The notes below the pieces were generated by a model. It was not told the origin of the DNA and did no database searches. It worked only from the letters and a program-made list of their open reading frames with translations. Shown here one piece after another: positions 31,840-40,688 of a DNA stretch of 64,000 nucleotides. The translations under genes and the position numbers were made by a program. Source of the stretch: Actinomadura cremea (GTDB lineage Bacteria > Actinomycetota > Actinomycetes > Streptosporangiales > Streptosporangiaceae); contig NZ_BMRF01000019.1 in NCBI RefSeq assembly GCF_014648495.1, forward strand, positions 62,001 to 126,000, written 5' to 3'. The number at the start of each line of letters is the position of its first letter. Within the stretch, counting starts at the first letter, position 1.

Positions 31840-33105
31840 TCAGCGGCCGTCCGGCGTTGTCGGCAGGGCCGTCCCCTGCCGAGGGGCGACCGGCTCTCGT
31901 GGGCCCCTCCCCCTCCCCCGCGGTTCGCGGGGGTGCCGGTGGACGGCGGCGGACAGGAATCCGAGGGCGGCGAGCCCCGCCATGGCGGCGGCCTCGGCGC
32001 CGGCCTCGAACGCCTCCCCCACCGCCAGGCCGCCCGCGAACGCGACCACCCCGGCCATGAAACGCACCAGGCCGTTGTAGGCGCCGACCCGGCCGTCCGG
32101 GGCGCAGCGGACGATCGTCTGAAAGGCGCCGGGGTCCACCAGGCCGGTGCCGAGGCCCGTGAGGACGGCCGACGCCACCAGCACGGCCGTCCCCCCACCC
32201 CCCGCGTAGGGCAGCGCGGCCAGGAAGAGGTAGCTCGCTCCGGCGCAGAACAGCCCGCCCCTCAGCACCCACGGCCGCTCTCCACGCCCGGCGACGAACG
32301 GCTGGACACCGGCGGTGGTGGCGGCCGACGCGCAGACGAACAGCGTGGCCGGCCCGGAGCCGCCGACGCTCAGCGGGACGACCGTCACGGCCTGGGTGGC
32401 GAGCAGGGTCGTCGGCGCGGTGACGGCGGCGAACCGCAGAAACGCCCGGTCCCGGACGACGTCCGCGACGCCGCGCGCGAGCGAGCGGACGCGGACCACC
32501 GCACGGGCCCCGCGCGGTCCGCCCTCCCGGACGCGGGGCAGCAGGGCGAACATCAGGGCCGCGACCGTCCACGCCGCCGCGGCCACGACGGTCAGGAACC
32601 CGAACCCGCCGCCCAGCATCGCCAGACCGGCCGGCGGGCCCGCCACCGCGGCGACCTGGCCCGACACCACGTGCAGCGCGAAACCCCGGGGCCGGCGCGC
32701 CGGCGGGAGACCCGCCAGCAGCGACTGCGACGCCGGGTGCAGCAGCGCCCCGCCGACCGCGAGCAGCAGCGCCGTGCCGAGCAGCGCCCGCACGTCGCCG
32801 ACCGCCCCCAGCAGCCCGAACGCGACCGCCCGGAGCGCGCAGGCCAGGACCCCCGCCCGCCTGGCGCCGATCTGGTCGACCAGGGCGCCGAGCGGCAGGA
32901 ACAGCGCGTACTGCGCCGCGACGCGCATCCCGAGGACCAGCGCGATCGTCCCGGCGAGCAGGCCCACGTCGTCCCGCAGATGGACGACCAGGTGGCTCAT
33001 CACCGCCCAGTAGCCGAGCGCGGCGGACAGCTGCACGCCGACCACGACCGTGATCACACGGCGCGTCGGATCGGACGCCGGGGACGGACGGAACAAGATC
33101 ACCAA
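31840..33105 (-). CDS. MFS transporter
   Basis: 421 residues with 12 hydrophobic segments in two halves separated by a basic loop (REGGPRGARAVVRVRSLARG). VDQIGARRAGVLA after the second helix is the major-facilitator loop 2-3 motif. This is probably a drug or metabolite exporter of the DHA1 kind; the substrate cannot be told. The start is uncertain: TTG 33105 and GTG 33102 begin the frame, with no ribosome site nearby; TAGCAT at 33127-33132 on the - strand may be the -10. The last 25 residues are a basic, Pro/Arg-rich tail. It lies next to photolyase, 62 bases downstream of that gene's stop. Confidence 0.75.
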   Translation of the reverse strand: MVILFRPSPASDPTRRVITVVVGVQLSAALGYWAVMSHLVVHLRDDVGLLAGTIALVLGMRVAAQYALFLPLGALVDQIGARRAGVLACALRAVAFGLLGAVGDVRALLGTALLLAVGGALLHPASQSLLAGLPPARRPRGFALHVVSGQVAAVAGPPAGLAMLGGGFGFLTVVAAAAWTVAALMFALLPRVREGGPRGARAVVRVRSLARGVADVVRDRAFLRFAAVTAPTTLLATQAVTVVPLSVGGSGPATLFVCASAATTAGVQPFVAGRGERPWVLRGGLFCAGASYLFLAALPYAGGGGTAVLVASAVLTGLGTGLVDPGAFQTIVRCAPDGRVGAYNGLVRFMAGVVAFAGGLAVGEAFEAGAEAAAMAGLAALGFLSAAVHRHPREPRGRGRGPREPVAPRQGTALPTTPDGR

Positions 33106-33166
33106 CCGGGGAGGGGAGCCGTTCGATGCTAGCGGCCGCCCGCCGGTGAACCCGCCGCGTACCGCC

Positions 33167-34459
33167 TCAGTCCAGGTCGATGATGGGCGGCGGGTAGTCC
33201 AGCGACCGGCGCCGCTCCTCCGGCAGCCGCCACGGACGATGGACGTCCCGGCCCTCGACCGACGCCAGCTCCGGGACGTACGCGCGGACGTAGTCCCCCG
33301 CGGGGTCGAAGCGCGACGCCTGCCGCAGCGGGCTCAGCGTCCGGTTCGGCCGCGTGTCGTTGCCGGTCCCCGCGACCCACTGCCAGTTCCCCGCGTCGTC
33401 GGCGACGTCCCCGTCCAGCAGCCAGGCGTCGAAGTGCGCCAGCCCCTCCCGCCAGTCGATCCGCAGGTTCCGGGTCAGGAACGACGCGGTGATCATGCGG
33501 GCGCGGTTGTGCATGTAGCCCTCGCGGAGGAGCTGCCGCATCCCCGCGTCGACGATCGGCACCCCCGTCGTCCCGTCCCGCCACGCCTCCAGCGCCTCCC
33601 GGTCTCGGTTCCAGCGCTGCCCGCGCGGACGGTAGTCGCGGCGGGGCAGGTCGGGGAACGCCGCGGCGACCTGGTGGTGGAAGTCCCGCCACGCGAGCTG
33701 CCGCCGGTACCCCCCGCCGGCGGCGTTCGCCAGCTCCAGCGGCGACACGCACCCGAACCTCAGGTACGGGCTCAGCCGGGACGTGCGGTCGGCCGCCAGG
33801 TCGTCACGGACGTCGTCGTAGGCCGCGGCGTCGCGGCGCAGCCACGCGTCCATGCGCCGGCGCCCCGCCCGCTCCCCTCCCTCGGGCAGCTCCGGCGACA
33901 CCGGCCCGCCGGTCAGCTCGGCGAGCGGAGGCAGCCGCCCCGCCTCCACACCGGACGGCAGGCGCACCGCCTCCGGGACCTCCGCGACCGGACGCCGCCG
34001 CGCCCGCTCCCAGACCCGCCAGTACGGAGTGAACACCCGGTAATGGTCACCGCCCGCCGGTGTCAGCTCGCCCGGCGGCACCACCGTGACACCCGGATGG
34101 ACCGACACCTCCGGCCCCAGGCCCCGCAACGCCGCCAGCCGCCGCGCCGCGAACGCCGACCGGTCGTCGGCCAGCGCCACCGCCCCCGCACCCGTCCGCT
34201 CGGCGAGCCGCGCCACGTGCGCGGCCGGGTCGCCGCGCCGCACCACCAGGTCCCCGCCCAGCTCCCGCAGCGACCCCCTCAGGCAGTGCAGGGCGTCCAG
34301 CAGGAACCGGACCCGGTTGGGCGCGGCGGACCCGCCGCCCAGGATCGCGTCGTCGAGGACGAACAGCGGCACCACCCGCCCGGCCCGGCACGCCTCCGCC
34401 AGCGCCGGATTGTCCCGGACCCGCAGGTCCCGCGTGAAGAGCATGATCGAGGTGTCCAC
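33167..34459 (-). CDS. phr: Deoxyribodipyrimidine photolyase
   Basis: 430 residues. The N-terminal photolyase alpha/beta domain begins VDTSIMLFTRDLRVRDNPAL. The FAD-binding domain contains RTSRLSPYLRFGCVSPLE, WRDFHHQVAAAFP, GVPIVDAGMRQLLREGYMHNRARM in part, and the family-defining WQWVAGTGNDTRPNRTLSP region near the C-terminus. It uses blue light to split cyclobutane pyrimidine dimers. The N-terminal antenna site cannot be assigned to MTHF or F420 from sequence alone. GTG 34459 is chosen because its product begins like other photolyases; a frame to 34492 adds a Gly-rich stretch. It follows menD by 62 bases on the same strand. Confidence 0.9.
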   Translation of the reverse strand: MDTSIMLFTRDLRVRDNPALAEACRAGRVVPLFVLDDAILGGGSAAPNRVRFLLDALHCLRGSLRELGGDLVVRRGDPAAHVARLAERTGAGAVALADDRSAFAARRLAALRGLGPEVSVHPGVTVVPPGELTPAGGDHYRVFTPYWRVWERARRRPVAEVPEAVRLPSGVEAGRLPPLAELTGGPVSPELPEGGERAGRRRMDAWLRRDAAAYDDVRDDLAADRTSRLSPYLRFGCVSPLELANAAGGGYRRQLAWRDFHHQVAAAFPDLPRRDYRPRGQRWNRDREALEAWRDGTTGVPIVDAGMRQLLREGYMHNRARMITASFLTRNLRIDWREGLAHFDAWLLDGDVADDAGNWQWVAGTGNDTRPNRTLSPLRQASRFDPAGDYVRAYVPELASVEGRDVHRPWRLPEERRRSLDYPPPIIDLD

Positions 34460-34521
34460 CGTCGCATCCTGCCCGCCGCTCCCCCGGCCCAAAGCGCCGC
34501 AGGGCCGGGCCGGACCGAAAC

Positions 34522-36192
34522 TTAAAGGTCGACGACCTCACGGACCGCGGCGTACGCCGCCTTGCGCATCTGCCCGTGCAGCACCGCGTTGGCGTCCCGG
34601 TCGGTGCGCGCCTCCACGATCCGCAGCCCGTCCCCCGTGATCGCCTTCGGCAGGTCCGCGGCCGCCTCCAGCCGCCGGTACGGGACGCCGTGCGCCGCGG
34701 CGATCGACTGCACGTCCACCCGGTGCGGGGTCCCGAACACCCGCTCGAACGGATCCTGCAGCGCCGCCTGCGGCAGCAGCGAGAAGATCCCGCCGCCCTG
34801 GTTGTTCACCACCACGATCGCCAGATCCGGGCGCGGATCATGCGGCCCCACCACCAGGCCGTTCTGATCGTGCAGGAACGCCAGATCACCCAGAAGCGCG
34901 TACGAACGGCCGCTGTGCGCCAGCGCCGCCCCCATCGACGTGGAGATCAGCCCGTCGATCCCGGACGCGCCCCGGCTCGCCATCACCCGGATGCCGCGCC
35001 GCGGCCGCATCACCTGGTCCAGATCCCGGATCGGCATGCTCGCGGCGGCGAACAGCAGCGACCCGCCCGGCAGCGCCGACACCAGGTCCCGCGCCAGCCG
35101 CGGCTCGCTGACCTCCGGGACGGCGTCCAGCACCGCGTCCACCGCCGCCGCCGCCGCCCGGTCCGCGGCCCGCCACGACTTCAGCCACGTGTCGTCGCCC
35201 GCCACCACCGGGATCTCCACCTCCGGCGCCACCTGCGTCGCCGACCGCACCGGGTCCGGCCAGTTCGCCAGGTCCGGCGCCAGCACGATTTGCTCCTCGG
35301 CCCGCCGCAGCAGCGACAGCAGCGGCCGCGACAGCCCCGGCTTGCCCAGCGTCACCACCACCTCCGGGCGGTGCCGCTCCACGAACTCCGGAATCCCCAG
35401 CAGGAAGTGGTACGACGTCAGCGCATGATCGCCGTACCGGGCGTTGCCGTTCGGCTCCGACAGCACCGGCCACCCCGCCATCGACGCCGCCGCCACGTAC
35501 CGCTTGACGTTCACCGCGCCGTCCCCGACGACCAGCACCCCGCGCCGCGTCGGCGGCACGTGCAGCACCGACCCCGGCGTCGCCGCCCGCACCTTCGTCC
35601 ACGCGCCCGTCGCGTCGCCGTCCAGCGGCTCGCACCACGACTCGTCACCGTCCGGGACCAGCGGCTCCCGGAACGACGCGTTCAGATGCACCGGCCCGCG
35701 GACCGGCGCCTGCGCCAGCCCCCACGCCCGGCTCACCAGCGAACGCCAGTACGCCACCATCCCCGGACGGTTCTCCGGCGCGCCGATCTCGGTACTCCAC
35801 CGCACCGCCGTCCCGTACAGCTTCACCTGGTCGATCGTCTGGTTCGCGCCCGTGTCGCGCAGCTCCGGCGGACGATCCGCCGTGATCACGATCAGCGGCA
35901 CCCCCGACTGGTGCGCCTCGATCACCGCCGGATGGAAGTTCGCCGCCGCCGTCCCCGACGTGCACACCAGCGCCACCGGACGCCCCGCCCGCTTCGCCAG
36001 CCCCAGCCCCAGGAACGACGCCGACCGCTCGTCGATCCGCACGTGCAGCCGCAGCCGGCCCGCCTTCTCCGCCGCGTGCATCGCCAGCGCCAGCGGCGCC
36101 GACCGCGACCCCGGCGCCAGCACCGCGTCCGTCATCCCGCAGCGCAGCAGCTCGTCCACCAGCACCGTCGCCAGCGCGGTCGCCGGGTTCAT
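34522..36192 (-). CDS. menD: MenD, SEPHCHC synthase
   Basis: 556 residues, a thiamine-diphosphate enzyme. It joins 2-oxoglutarate (after decarboxylation) to isochorismate in menaquinone synthesis. Motifs: AVLAPGSRSAPLALA and RIDERSASFLGLGLAK near the N-terminus, TSGTAAANFHPAVIEA, ITADRPPELRDTGANQTIDQ in pieces, MASRGASGIDGLISTS, and the ThDP motif GDLAFLHDQNGL ... IVVVNNQGGGIF. ATG 36192 overlaps the menC stop (ATGA), indicating translational coupling. It is the distal gene of the menB-menC-menD run. It uses isochorismate made by the synthase at 25409. Confidence 0.92.
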   Translation of the reverse strand: MNPATALATVLVDELLRCGMTDAVLAPGSRSAPLALAMHAAEKAGRLRLHVRIDERSASFLGLGLAKRAGRPVALVCTSGTAAANFHPAVIEAHQSGVPLIVITADRPPELRDTGANQTIDQVKLYGTAVRWSTEIGAPENRPGMVAYWRSLVSRAWGLAQAPVRGPVHLNASFREPLVPDGDESWCEPLDGDATGAWTKVRAATPGSVLHVPPTRRGVLVVGDGAVNVKRYVAAASMAGWPVLSEPNGNARYGDHALTSYHFLLGIPEFVERHRPEVVVTLGKPGLSRPLLSLLRRAEEQIVLAPDLANWPDPVRSATQVAPEVEIPVVAGDDTWLKSWRAADRAAAAAVDAVLDAVPEVSEPRLARDLVSALPGGSLLFAAASMPIRDLDQVMRPRRGIRVMASRGASGIDGLISTSMGAALAHSGRSYALLGDLAFLHDQNGLVVGPHDPRPDLAIVVVNNQGGGIFSLLPQAALQDPFERVFGTPHRVDVQSIAAAHGVPYRRLEAAADLPKAITGDGLRIVEARTDRDANAVLHGQMRKAAYAAVREVVDL

Positions 36193-37130
36193 CCCGCGCC
36201 CCCGAGGTGGGTCCGAGCCTCCTCGGCCCGCCGCCGCCACCCGTCCGCGGGTGCCTCATAGCGGGCCAGCGCCGCCTCGTCCACCACCGGGCGCCGCACC
36301 GCGATCGCCCCGCCGGACGGGCGCAGCGGATCGTCCACCACGTCCCCCTCCAGCAGCGCCAGCGTGCCCAGCCCGCACGCGTACGGCAGCTCCGGCAGCG
36401 CCGCCGCGAGCGCCACGCCCGCCGCCAGCCCCACCGACGTCTCCACCGCGCTCGACACAACCACCGGCAGCCCGCACGCCTCCGCCACCCGCAGCGCCGC
36501 CCGGACCCCGCCCAGCGGCTGCACCTTCAGCACCGCGACGTCCGCGGCGCCCGCCGCCCGCACCTTCAGCGGATCCTCCGCCCGCCGGATCGACTCGTCC
36601 GCCGCGATCGGCACGTCCACCCGCCGCCGCACCCGCGCCAGCTCCTCCAGCGTCGGGCACGGCTGCTCGGCGTACTCCAGCTCCCACCGGTCCAGCGAGC
36701 GGATCATCCGGGCCGCGTGCTCGACGTCCCAGCCGCCGTTGGCGTCCACCCGGATCCGCCCGTCCGGCCCCAGCGCCGAGCGGACGGCCTCGACCCGCGC
36801 GAGATCGTCGGCGTCGTCCTGGCCCCGCTCGGCCACCTTCACCTTCGCGGTCCGGCACCCGGCCCCGGCCGCCGCGGACGCCATCGCGTGCGCCCGGTCG
36901 GCGTCCACCGCCGGGATCGTCGCGTTCACCGGCACCCGGTCGCGGACCGGCGCGGGCCACCCCTCGTCGGCGGCCTCCCGCGCGGCCGCGAGCCATCGGG
37001 CGCACTCGGCCGGGCCGTACTCGGCGAACGGCGAGAACTCTCCCCAGCCGGCCGGCCCCTGGATCAGTGCGCCCTCCCGGCGCGTGATCCCGCGGAACCG
37101 CGTCCGCATCGGGATGGAGTAGACCCGCAC
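36189..37130 (-). CDS. menC: MenC, o-succinylbenzoate synthase
   Basis: 313 residues of the enolase superfamily. The catalytic KxK is in TAKVKVAERG. Metal ligands appear in RVDANGGWD (Asp), YAEQPCP (Glu) and AADES (Asp/Glu), and the second catalytic lysine in VAVLKVQPLGG. The enzyme dehydrates SHCHC to o-succinylbenzoate. GTG 37130 gives VRVYSIPMRTRFRGITRREG, the usual N-terminus of actinobacterial MenC. It lies 60 bases after menB and overlaps menD by four bases. Confidence 0.92.
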   Translation of the reverse strand: MRVYSIPMRTRFRGITRREGALIQGPAGWGEFSPFAEYGPAECARWLAAAREAADEGWPAPVRDRVPVNATIPAVDADRAHAMASAAAGAGCRTAKVKVAERGQDDADDLARVEAVRSALGPDGRIRVDANGGWDVEHAARMIRSLDRWELEYAEQPCPTLEELARVRRRVDVPIAADESIRRAEDPLKVRAAGAADVAVLKVQPLGGVRAALRVAEACGLPVVVSSAVETSVGLAAGVALAAALPELPYACGLGTLALLEGDVVDDPLRPSGGAIAVRRPVVDEAALARYEAPADGWRRRAEEARTHLGGAG

Positions 37131-37190
37131 CCGCTGAACCCCCAGACTGCCCGCCGAATCACGCTATTCCAGACCACGCCGGATGTTCGA

Positions 37191-38090
37191 CTAGTAGTAC
37201 CACGGGAAACGCGACCAGTCCGGGTCGCGCTTCTCCAGGAACGAGTCCCGCCCCTCGGCCGCCTCGTCCGTCCCGTACGCCAGCCGCGTCGCCTCCCCGG
37301 CGAACACCTGCTGCCCCACCAGACCGTCGTCGATCAGGTTGAACGCGAACTTCAGCATCCGCTGCGCCGTCGGGCTCTTGCCGTTGACCTTGCGCGCCCA
37401 CTCCAGCGCCGTCGCCTCGAGCTCCGCGTGCGGGACGACCGCGTTCACCATCCCCATCCGGTGCGCGGCCTCCGCGTCGTAGGTGTCACCGAGGAAGAAG
37501 ATCTCCCGGGCGAACTTCTGCCCCACCTGCCGCGCCAGGTACGCCGAACCGAACCCGCCGTCGAAGCTGGCCACATCCGCGTCCGTCTGCTTGAACCGGG
37601 CGTGCTCCCGGCCGGCCAGCGTCAGGTCGCACACCACGTGCAGGCTGTGCCCGCCGCCCGCCGCCCAGCCCGGCACCACGCAGATCACGACCTTGCCCAT
37701 CGTGCGGATCAGCCGCTGCACCTCCAGGATGTGCAGCCGCCCCGCCCGCGCCGGGTCGATCGTGTCCGAGGTCTCCCCCTCGGCGTACTTGTAGCCGTCC
37801 CGGCCCCGGATCCGCTGGTCGCCGCCCGAGCAGAACGCCCACCCGCCGTCCCGCGGCGACGGCCCGTTCCCCGTCAGCAGCACGCACCCCACGTCGCTCG
37901 ACATCCGCGCGTGGTCCAGCGCCCGGTACAGCTCGTCCACCGTGTGCGGACGGAACGCGTTGCGCACCTCCGGACGGTCGAACGCGATCCGCACCGTCCC
38001 GTGATCCACCGCACGGTGGTAGGTGATGTCGGTGAAACCGAACCCCTCCACCTCACGCCAGGCGTCCGCGTCGAACAGCTCCGAGACCAT
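37191..38090 (-). CDS. menB: MenB, 1,4-dihydroxy-2-naphthoyl-CoA synthase
   Basis: 299 residues of the crotonase fold. FCSGGDQRIRGRDGYKYAEG is the MenB-specific loop. VPGWAAGGGHSLHVVCDLT forms the oxyanion hole, and TDADVASFDGGFGSAYLARQ holds the key Asp and Gly. The C-terminus FPWYY is typical of the family. It closes the second ring of the naphthoquinone from OSB-CoA. ATG 38090 follows an AGAGGA ribosome site; the upstream in-frame extension lacks one. Its promoter region is shared with divergent menE and contains a GAACGCGTTC palindrome. Confidence 0.93.
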   Translation of the reverse strand: MVSELFDADAWREVEGFGFTDITYHRAVDHGTVRIAFDRPEVRNAFRPHTVDELYRALDHARMSSDVGCVLLTGNGPSPRDGGWAFCSGGDQRIRGRDGYKYAEGETSDTIDPARAGRLHILEVQRLIRTMGKVVICVVPGWAAGGGHSLHVVCDLTLAGREHARFKQTDADVASFDGGFGSAYLARQVGQKFAREIFFLGDTYDAEAAHRMGMVNAVVPHAELEATALEWARKVNGKSPTAQRMLKFAFNLIDDGLVGQQVFAGEATRLAYGTDEAAEGRDSFLEKRDPDWSRFPWYY

Positions 38091-38145
38091 GTGTCCTCTA
38101 TCTCCCTCTCCGTCGGGGCGCACCCATTCAACCGGCCGCCGATTC

Positions 38146-38173
38146 GAACGCGTTCAGCGGGGTCGACTACCCT
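38146..38173. promoter_or_regulatory. menB/menE divergent promoter with palindrome
   Basis: GAACGCGTTC (38146-38155) is a perfect 10-bp palindrome located 56 bases before menB and 27 before menE. A -10 candidate TACCCT (38168-38173) for menE follows at nearly the same distance as in the isochorismate synthase promoter (12 versus 10 bases). Confidence 0.5.
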
Positions 38174-38182
38174 GATGAGATC

Positions 38183-39355
38183 ATGGATCGCCGCCTGCAC
38201 GCCGTCGTTCTCCCGCCCGGCCCCCGCCTGTTCGCGGCCCTCACCGCCGCCCTCGACGGCACCGGCCCCGCGATCTGCCCCCTCTCCCCCGACCTGCCCG
38301 CCCCCGCCCTCGCCGCCCTGCTGGACGCCCTCGCCCCGCACGCCGTCGAGACCGCCGGCGGCGTCGCGCCCCACGACGGCCCGGCCGCGCCCGTCGCCGA
38401 CGGCACCGCCGTCCTGATCGCCACCTCCGGCTCCACCGGCACCCCCAAGTTCACCGAACTGTCCGCCGCCGCCCTGCGCCACTCGGCCGCCGGCACCCTC
38501 GCACGCATCGACGCGGCATCCGGCGACCGCTGGCTGTGCTGCCTGCCGACCAGCCACATCGCCGGAGTGCAGGTCCTGGTCCGCGCCCTCACCGCCGGCA
38601 CCGAACCGGTCATCATGCCCCGCTTCGACCCCCTCGACCTCGCCGCGGCCGCCCCGCCCGGCGCCCACGTCGCGCTCGTCCCCACCCAGCTGCGCCGCCT
38701 CGTCGACGCCGGCGCCGACCTGTCCAAGATCGGCGCCATCGTCCTCGGCGGCGCCGCCGCACCGCCCGGCCTGCTCGCCGAGGCCCGCGCCCGCGGCGCC
38801 CGCGTCGTCACCACCTACGGGATGAGCGAGACCTGCGGCGGCTGCGTCTACGACGGCGCCCCCCTCGACGGCGTCCGCGTCGGGCTCGCCGCCGACGGCC
38901 GCATCCGCATCGCCGGGCCGTCCCTGTTCACCGGCTACCGGCTCCGCCCCGACCTCACCGCGGCGGCCCGGGACGGCGAATGGTTCGTCACCGGCGACCT
39001 CGGCGCGCTCGAGGACGGACGGCTGCGCGTCCGCGGCCGCACCGACGACGTGATCAACACCGGCGGCGAAAAGGTCGTCGCGGGCGAGGTCGCCGCCGCG
39101 CTCGCCCGCCACCCCCGGGTCCGCGACGCCGTGGTCGTCGGGCGCCCCGACCCCGAATGGGGCGAGCGCGTCACCGCCGTCGTGGTCCCCGCCCCCGACC
39201 CGCCCGCGCTGGCCGAACTGCGCGCGTTCGTCCGCGAGACGATGCCCGCCCACGCGGCCCCGCACGAGCTGGAGCTGGTCGAGCGGATCCCGCTGCTGCC
39301 GTCCGGAAAACCCGACCGCGCCCGGCTCCGCGACCCCGGAGGGCATGCCCGCTGA
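38183..39355 (+). CDS. menE: MenE, o-succinylbenzoate-CoA ligase
   Basis: 390 residues, an ANL-superfamily adenylating enzyme shortened at the N-terminus as usual in actinobacterial MenE. The phosphate loop is TSGSTGTPK, the A5 motif VTTYGMSETCGG, the A7 motif EWFVTGDLG, the hinge RGRTDDVINTGGEKV, and the catalytic lysine lies in LLPSGKPDR at the C-terminus. It activates o-succinylbenzoate with ATP and CoA, feeding MenB encoded on the other strand. The stop overlaps the start of the CDF transporter by 11 bases. Confidence 0.92.
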   Translation: MDRRLHAVVLPPGPRLFAALTAALDGTGPAICPLSPDLPAPALAALLDALAPHAVETAGGVAPHDGPAAPVADGTAVLIATSGSTGTPKFTELSAAALRHSAAGTLARIDAASGDRWLCCLPTSHIAGVQVLVRALTAGTEPVIMPRFDPLDLAAAAPPGAHVALVPTQLRRLVDAGADLSKIGAIVLGGAAAPPGLLAEARARGARVVTTYGMSETCGGCVYDGAPLDGVRVGLAADGRIRIAGPSLFTGYRLRPDLTAAARDGEWFVTGDLGALEDGRLRVRGRTDDVINTGGEKVVAGEVAAALARHPRVRDAVVVGRPDPEWGERVTAVVVPAPDPPALAELRAFVRETMPAHAAPHELELVERIPLLPSGKPDRARLRDPGGHAR

Positions 39356-40442
39356 CGCCCGGGGCAAGACGATCGGCATGGCCCATGCCGCCGACCGACC
39401 GACACCCGAACGGCCTCCCGGTCATCGGGACACGCCGGACGAGCGAGCGCGGGAACCGGGAAAGGCCGGGGAGAGCCGGCTGACCGTCGCACTGGCGTTC
39501 CTGGCCAACCTCGGGATCGCCGTCGCCAAGATCGTCGCGGCGCTGCTCACCGGATCGGCGTCGCTGGCCGCCGAGGCGGCGCACTCGGTCGCCGACACCT
39601 TCAACGAGGTCCTGCTCATGGTGGGGCTGCGCCGCAGCGACCGGCCCGCCGACCGGCGCCACCCCCTCGGCCACGGCATGGAGCGCTACATCTGGACCCT
39701 GCTGGTCGCCGTGGCGATCTTCGGGATGGGCGCGCTGTTCGCGTTCTACCAGGGCGTGCAGACGCTCACCGGCCACACCGGGCAGGAGGCCGACCCGCTC
39801 GTCGGGTACGCGGTCCTCGGCGTCTCCTTCGTGCTCGAGGCGGTCTCCTGGCAGCAGGCCCTCCGGCAGGTCCGCGACGCGGCCCGCGACGAGGGGCTGC
39901 CGATCACCGGGTACATCCGCCGCACCGACGACCCGCCCGCGATCAGCGTCCTGCTGGAGGACTCCGCCGCCCTCATCGGGCTGCTGCTGGCGTTCGGCGG
40001 CCTCGGGCTCCACCACGCCACCGGATCGGCGGTCTGGGACGGCGTCGGCTCGATCCTGATCGGCGTGCTGCTGACGATCGTCGCGCTCGTCCTCGGCCGG
40101 ATCAACCTGAACCTGCTGATCGGCACCCAGGCCGATCCGCGGCTGGTCGCCGACGTCCGCGCCCGGCTCACCGCCGCGCCCGAGGTCGAATGGCTCGTCG
40201 ACATCGTCACGATGACGGTCGGCGCCGACCGGGTGCTGGTGTGCGCGCGGCTGGACTTCCGCGACGCGATCACCTCGGCCGATCTCGAGCGCGCCTGCGT
40301 CCGGATGGCGCGCGAGCTGCGGGAGGCGCACGAGGAGATCGACGAGGTGTTCCTCGAGCCGGTCCCCCGCGACGATCCTGAACTGCGCGAACGCGTTATC
40401 GCGCGCTATGGTCGAACTCTGCGGCCGAAACACCCGGAATAG
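39345..40442 (+). CDS. Cation diffusion facilitator (CDF) metal transporter
   Basis: 365 residues. Six hydrophobic segments (LTVALAFLANLGIAVAKIVA is the first) are followed by a cytoplasmic C-terminal domain (ADPRLVADVRARLTAAPEVEWLVDI). Metal-site residues appear in AEAAHSVADTFNE (HxxxD) and LLEDSAALIG (D in the fifth helix); HPLGHGMERYIWTL is the family's conserved loop. It would export Zn2+, Fe2+ or Mn2+ against protons. ATG 39345 has a GGAGGG ribosome site and overlaps menE; a start at 39378 is possible. Its coupling to menE is positional only. Confidence 0.85.
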   Translation: MPADARGKTIGMAHAADRPTPERPPGHRDTPDERAREPGKAGESRLTVALAFLANLGIAVAKIVAALLTGSASLAAEAAHSVADTFNEVLLMVGLRRSDRPADRRHPLGHGMERYIWTLLVAVAIFGMGALFAFYQGVQTLTGHTGQEADPLVGYAVLGVSFVLEAVSWQQALRQVRDAARDEGLPITGYIRRTDDPPAISVLLEDSAALIGLLLAFGGLGLHHATGSAVWDGVGSILIGVLLTIVALVLGRINLNLLIGTQADPRLVADVRARLTAAPEVEWLVDIVTMTVGADRVLVCARLDFRDAITSADLERACVRMARELREAHEEIDEVFLEPVPRDDPELRERVIARYGRTLRPKHPE

Positions 40443-40461
40443 CGGGTATGGTCGCCGCCCT

Positions 40462-40479
40462 GCGCCTTTACGTAGTAAG
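40462..40479. repeat. 18-bp palindromic motif, copy 2
   Basis: GCGCCTTTACGTAGTAAG, 16 of 18 bases identical to the copy at 31741-31758. Here it lies about 210 bases upstream of the sigma factor gene, in its presumed promoter region. Confidence 0.5.
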
Positions 40480-40688
40480 GTGCATCTGGGCGGGCCGACG
40501 GTGTGAGACGGCCCGCGCCGGGCACGAAGAGCCCTGTCCGGGGCACCCTCCCGCTCCGCGGCGAAGGTGCCGATCCTGGGCGCCGGGAACAAGGACCCGG
40601 CCTCGCGACGTTCCGATAGATGCGCGCGTCACCAGGAAACGACAACCCGCGCCGCATCTCACACCACCGAAGGGAGGGGGGCGTCACC

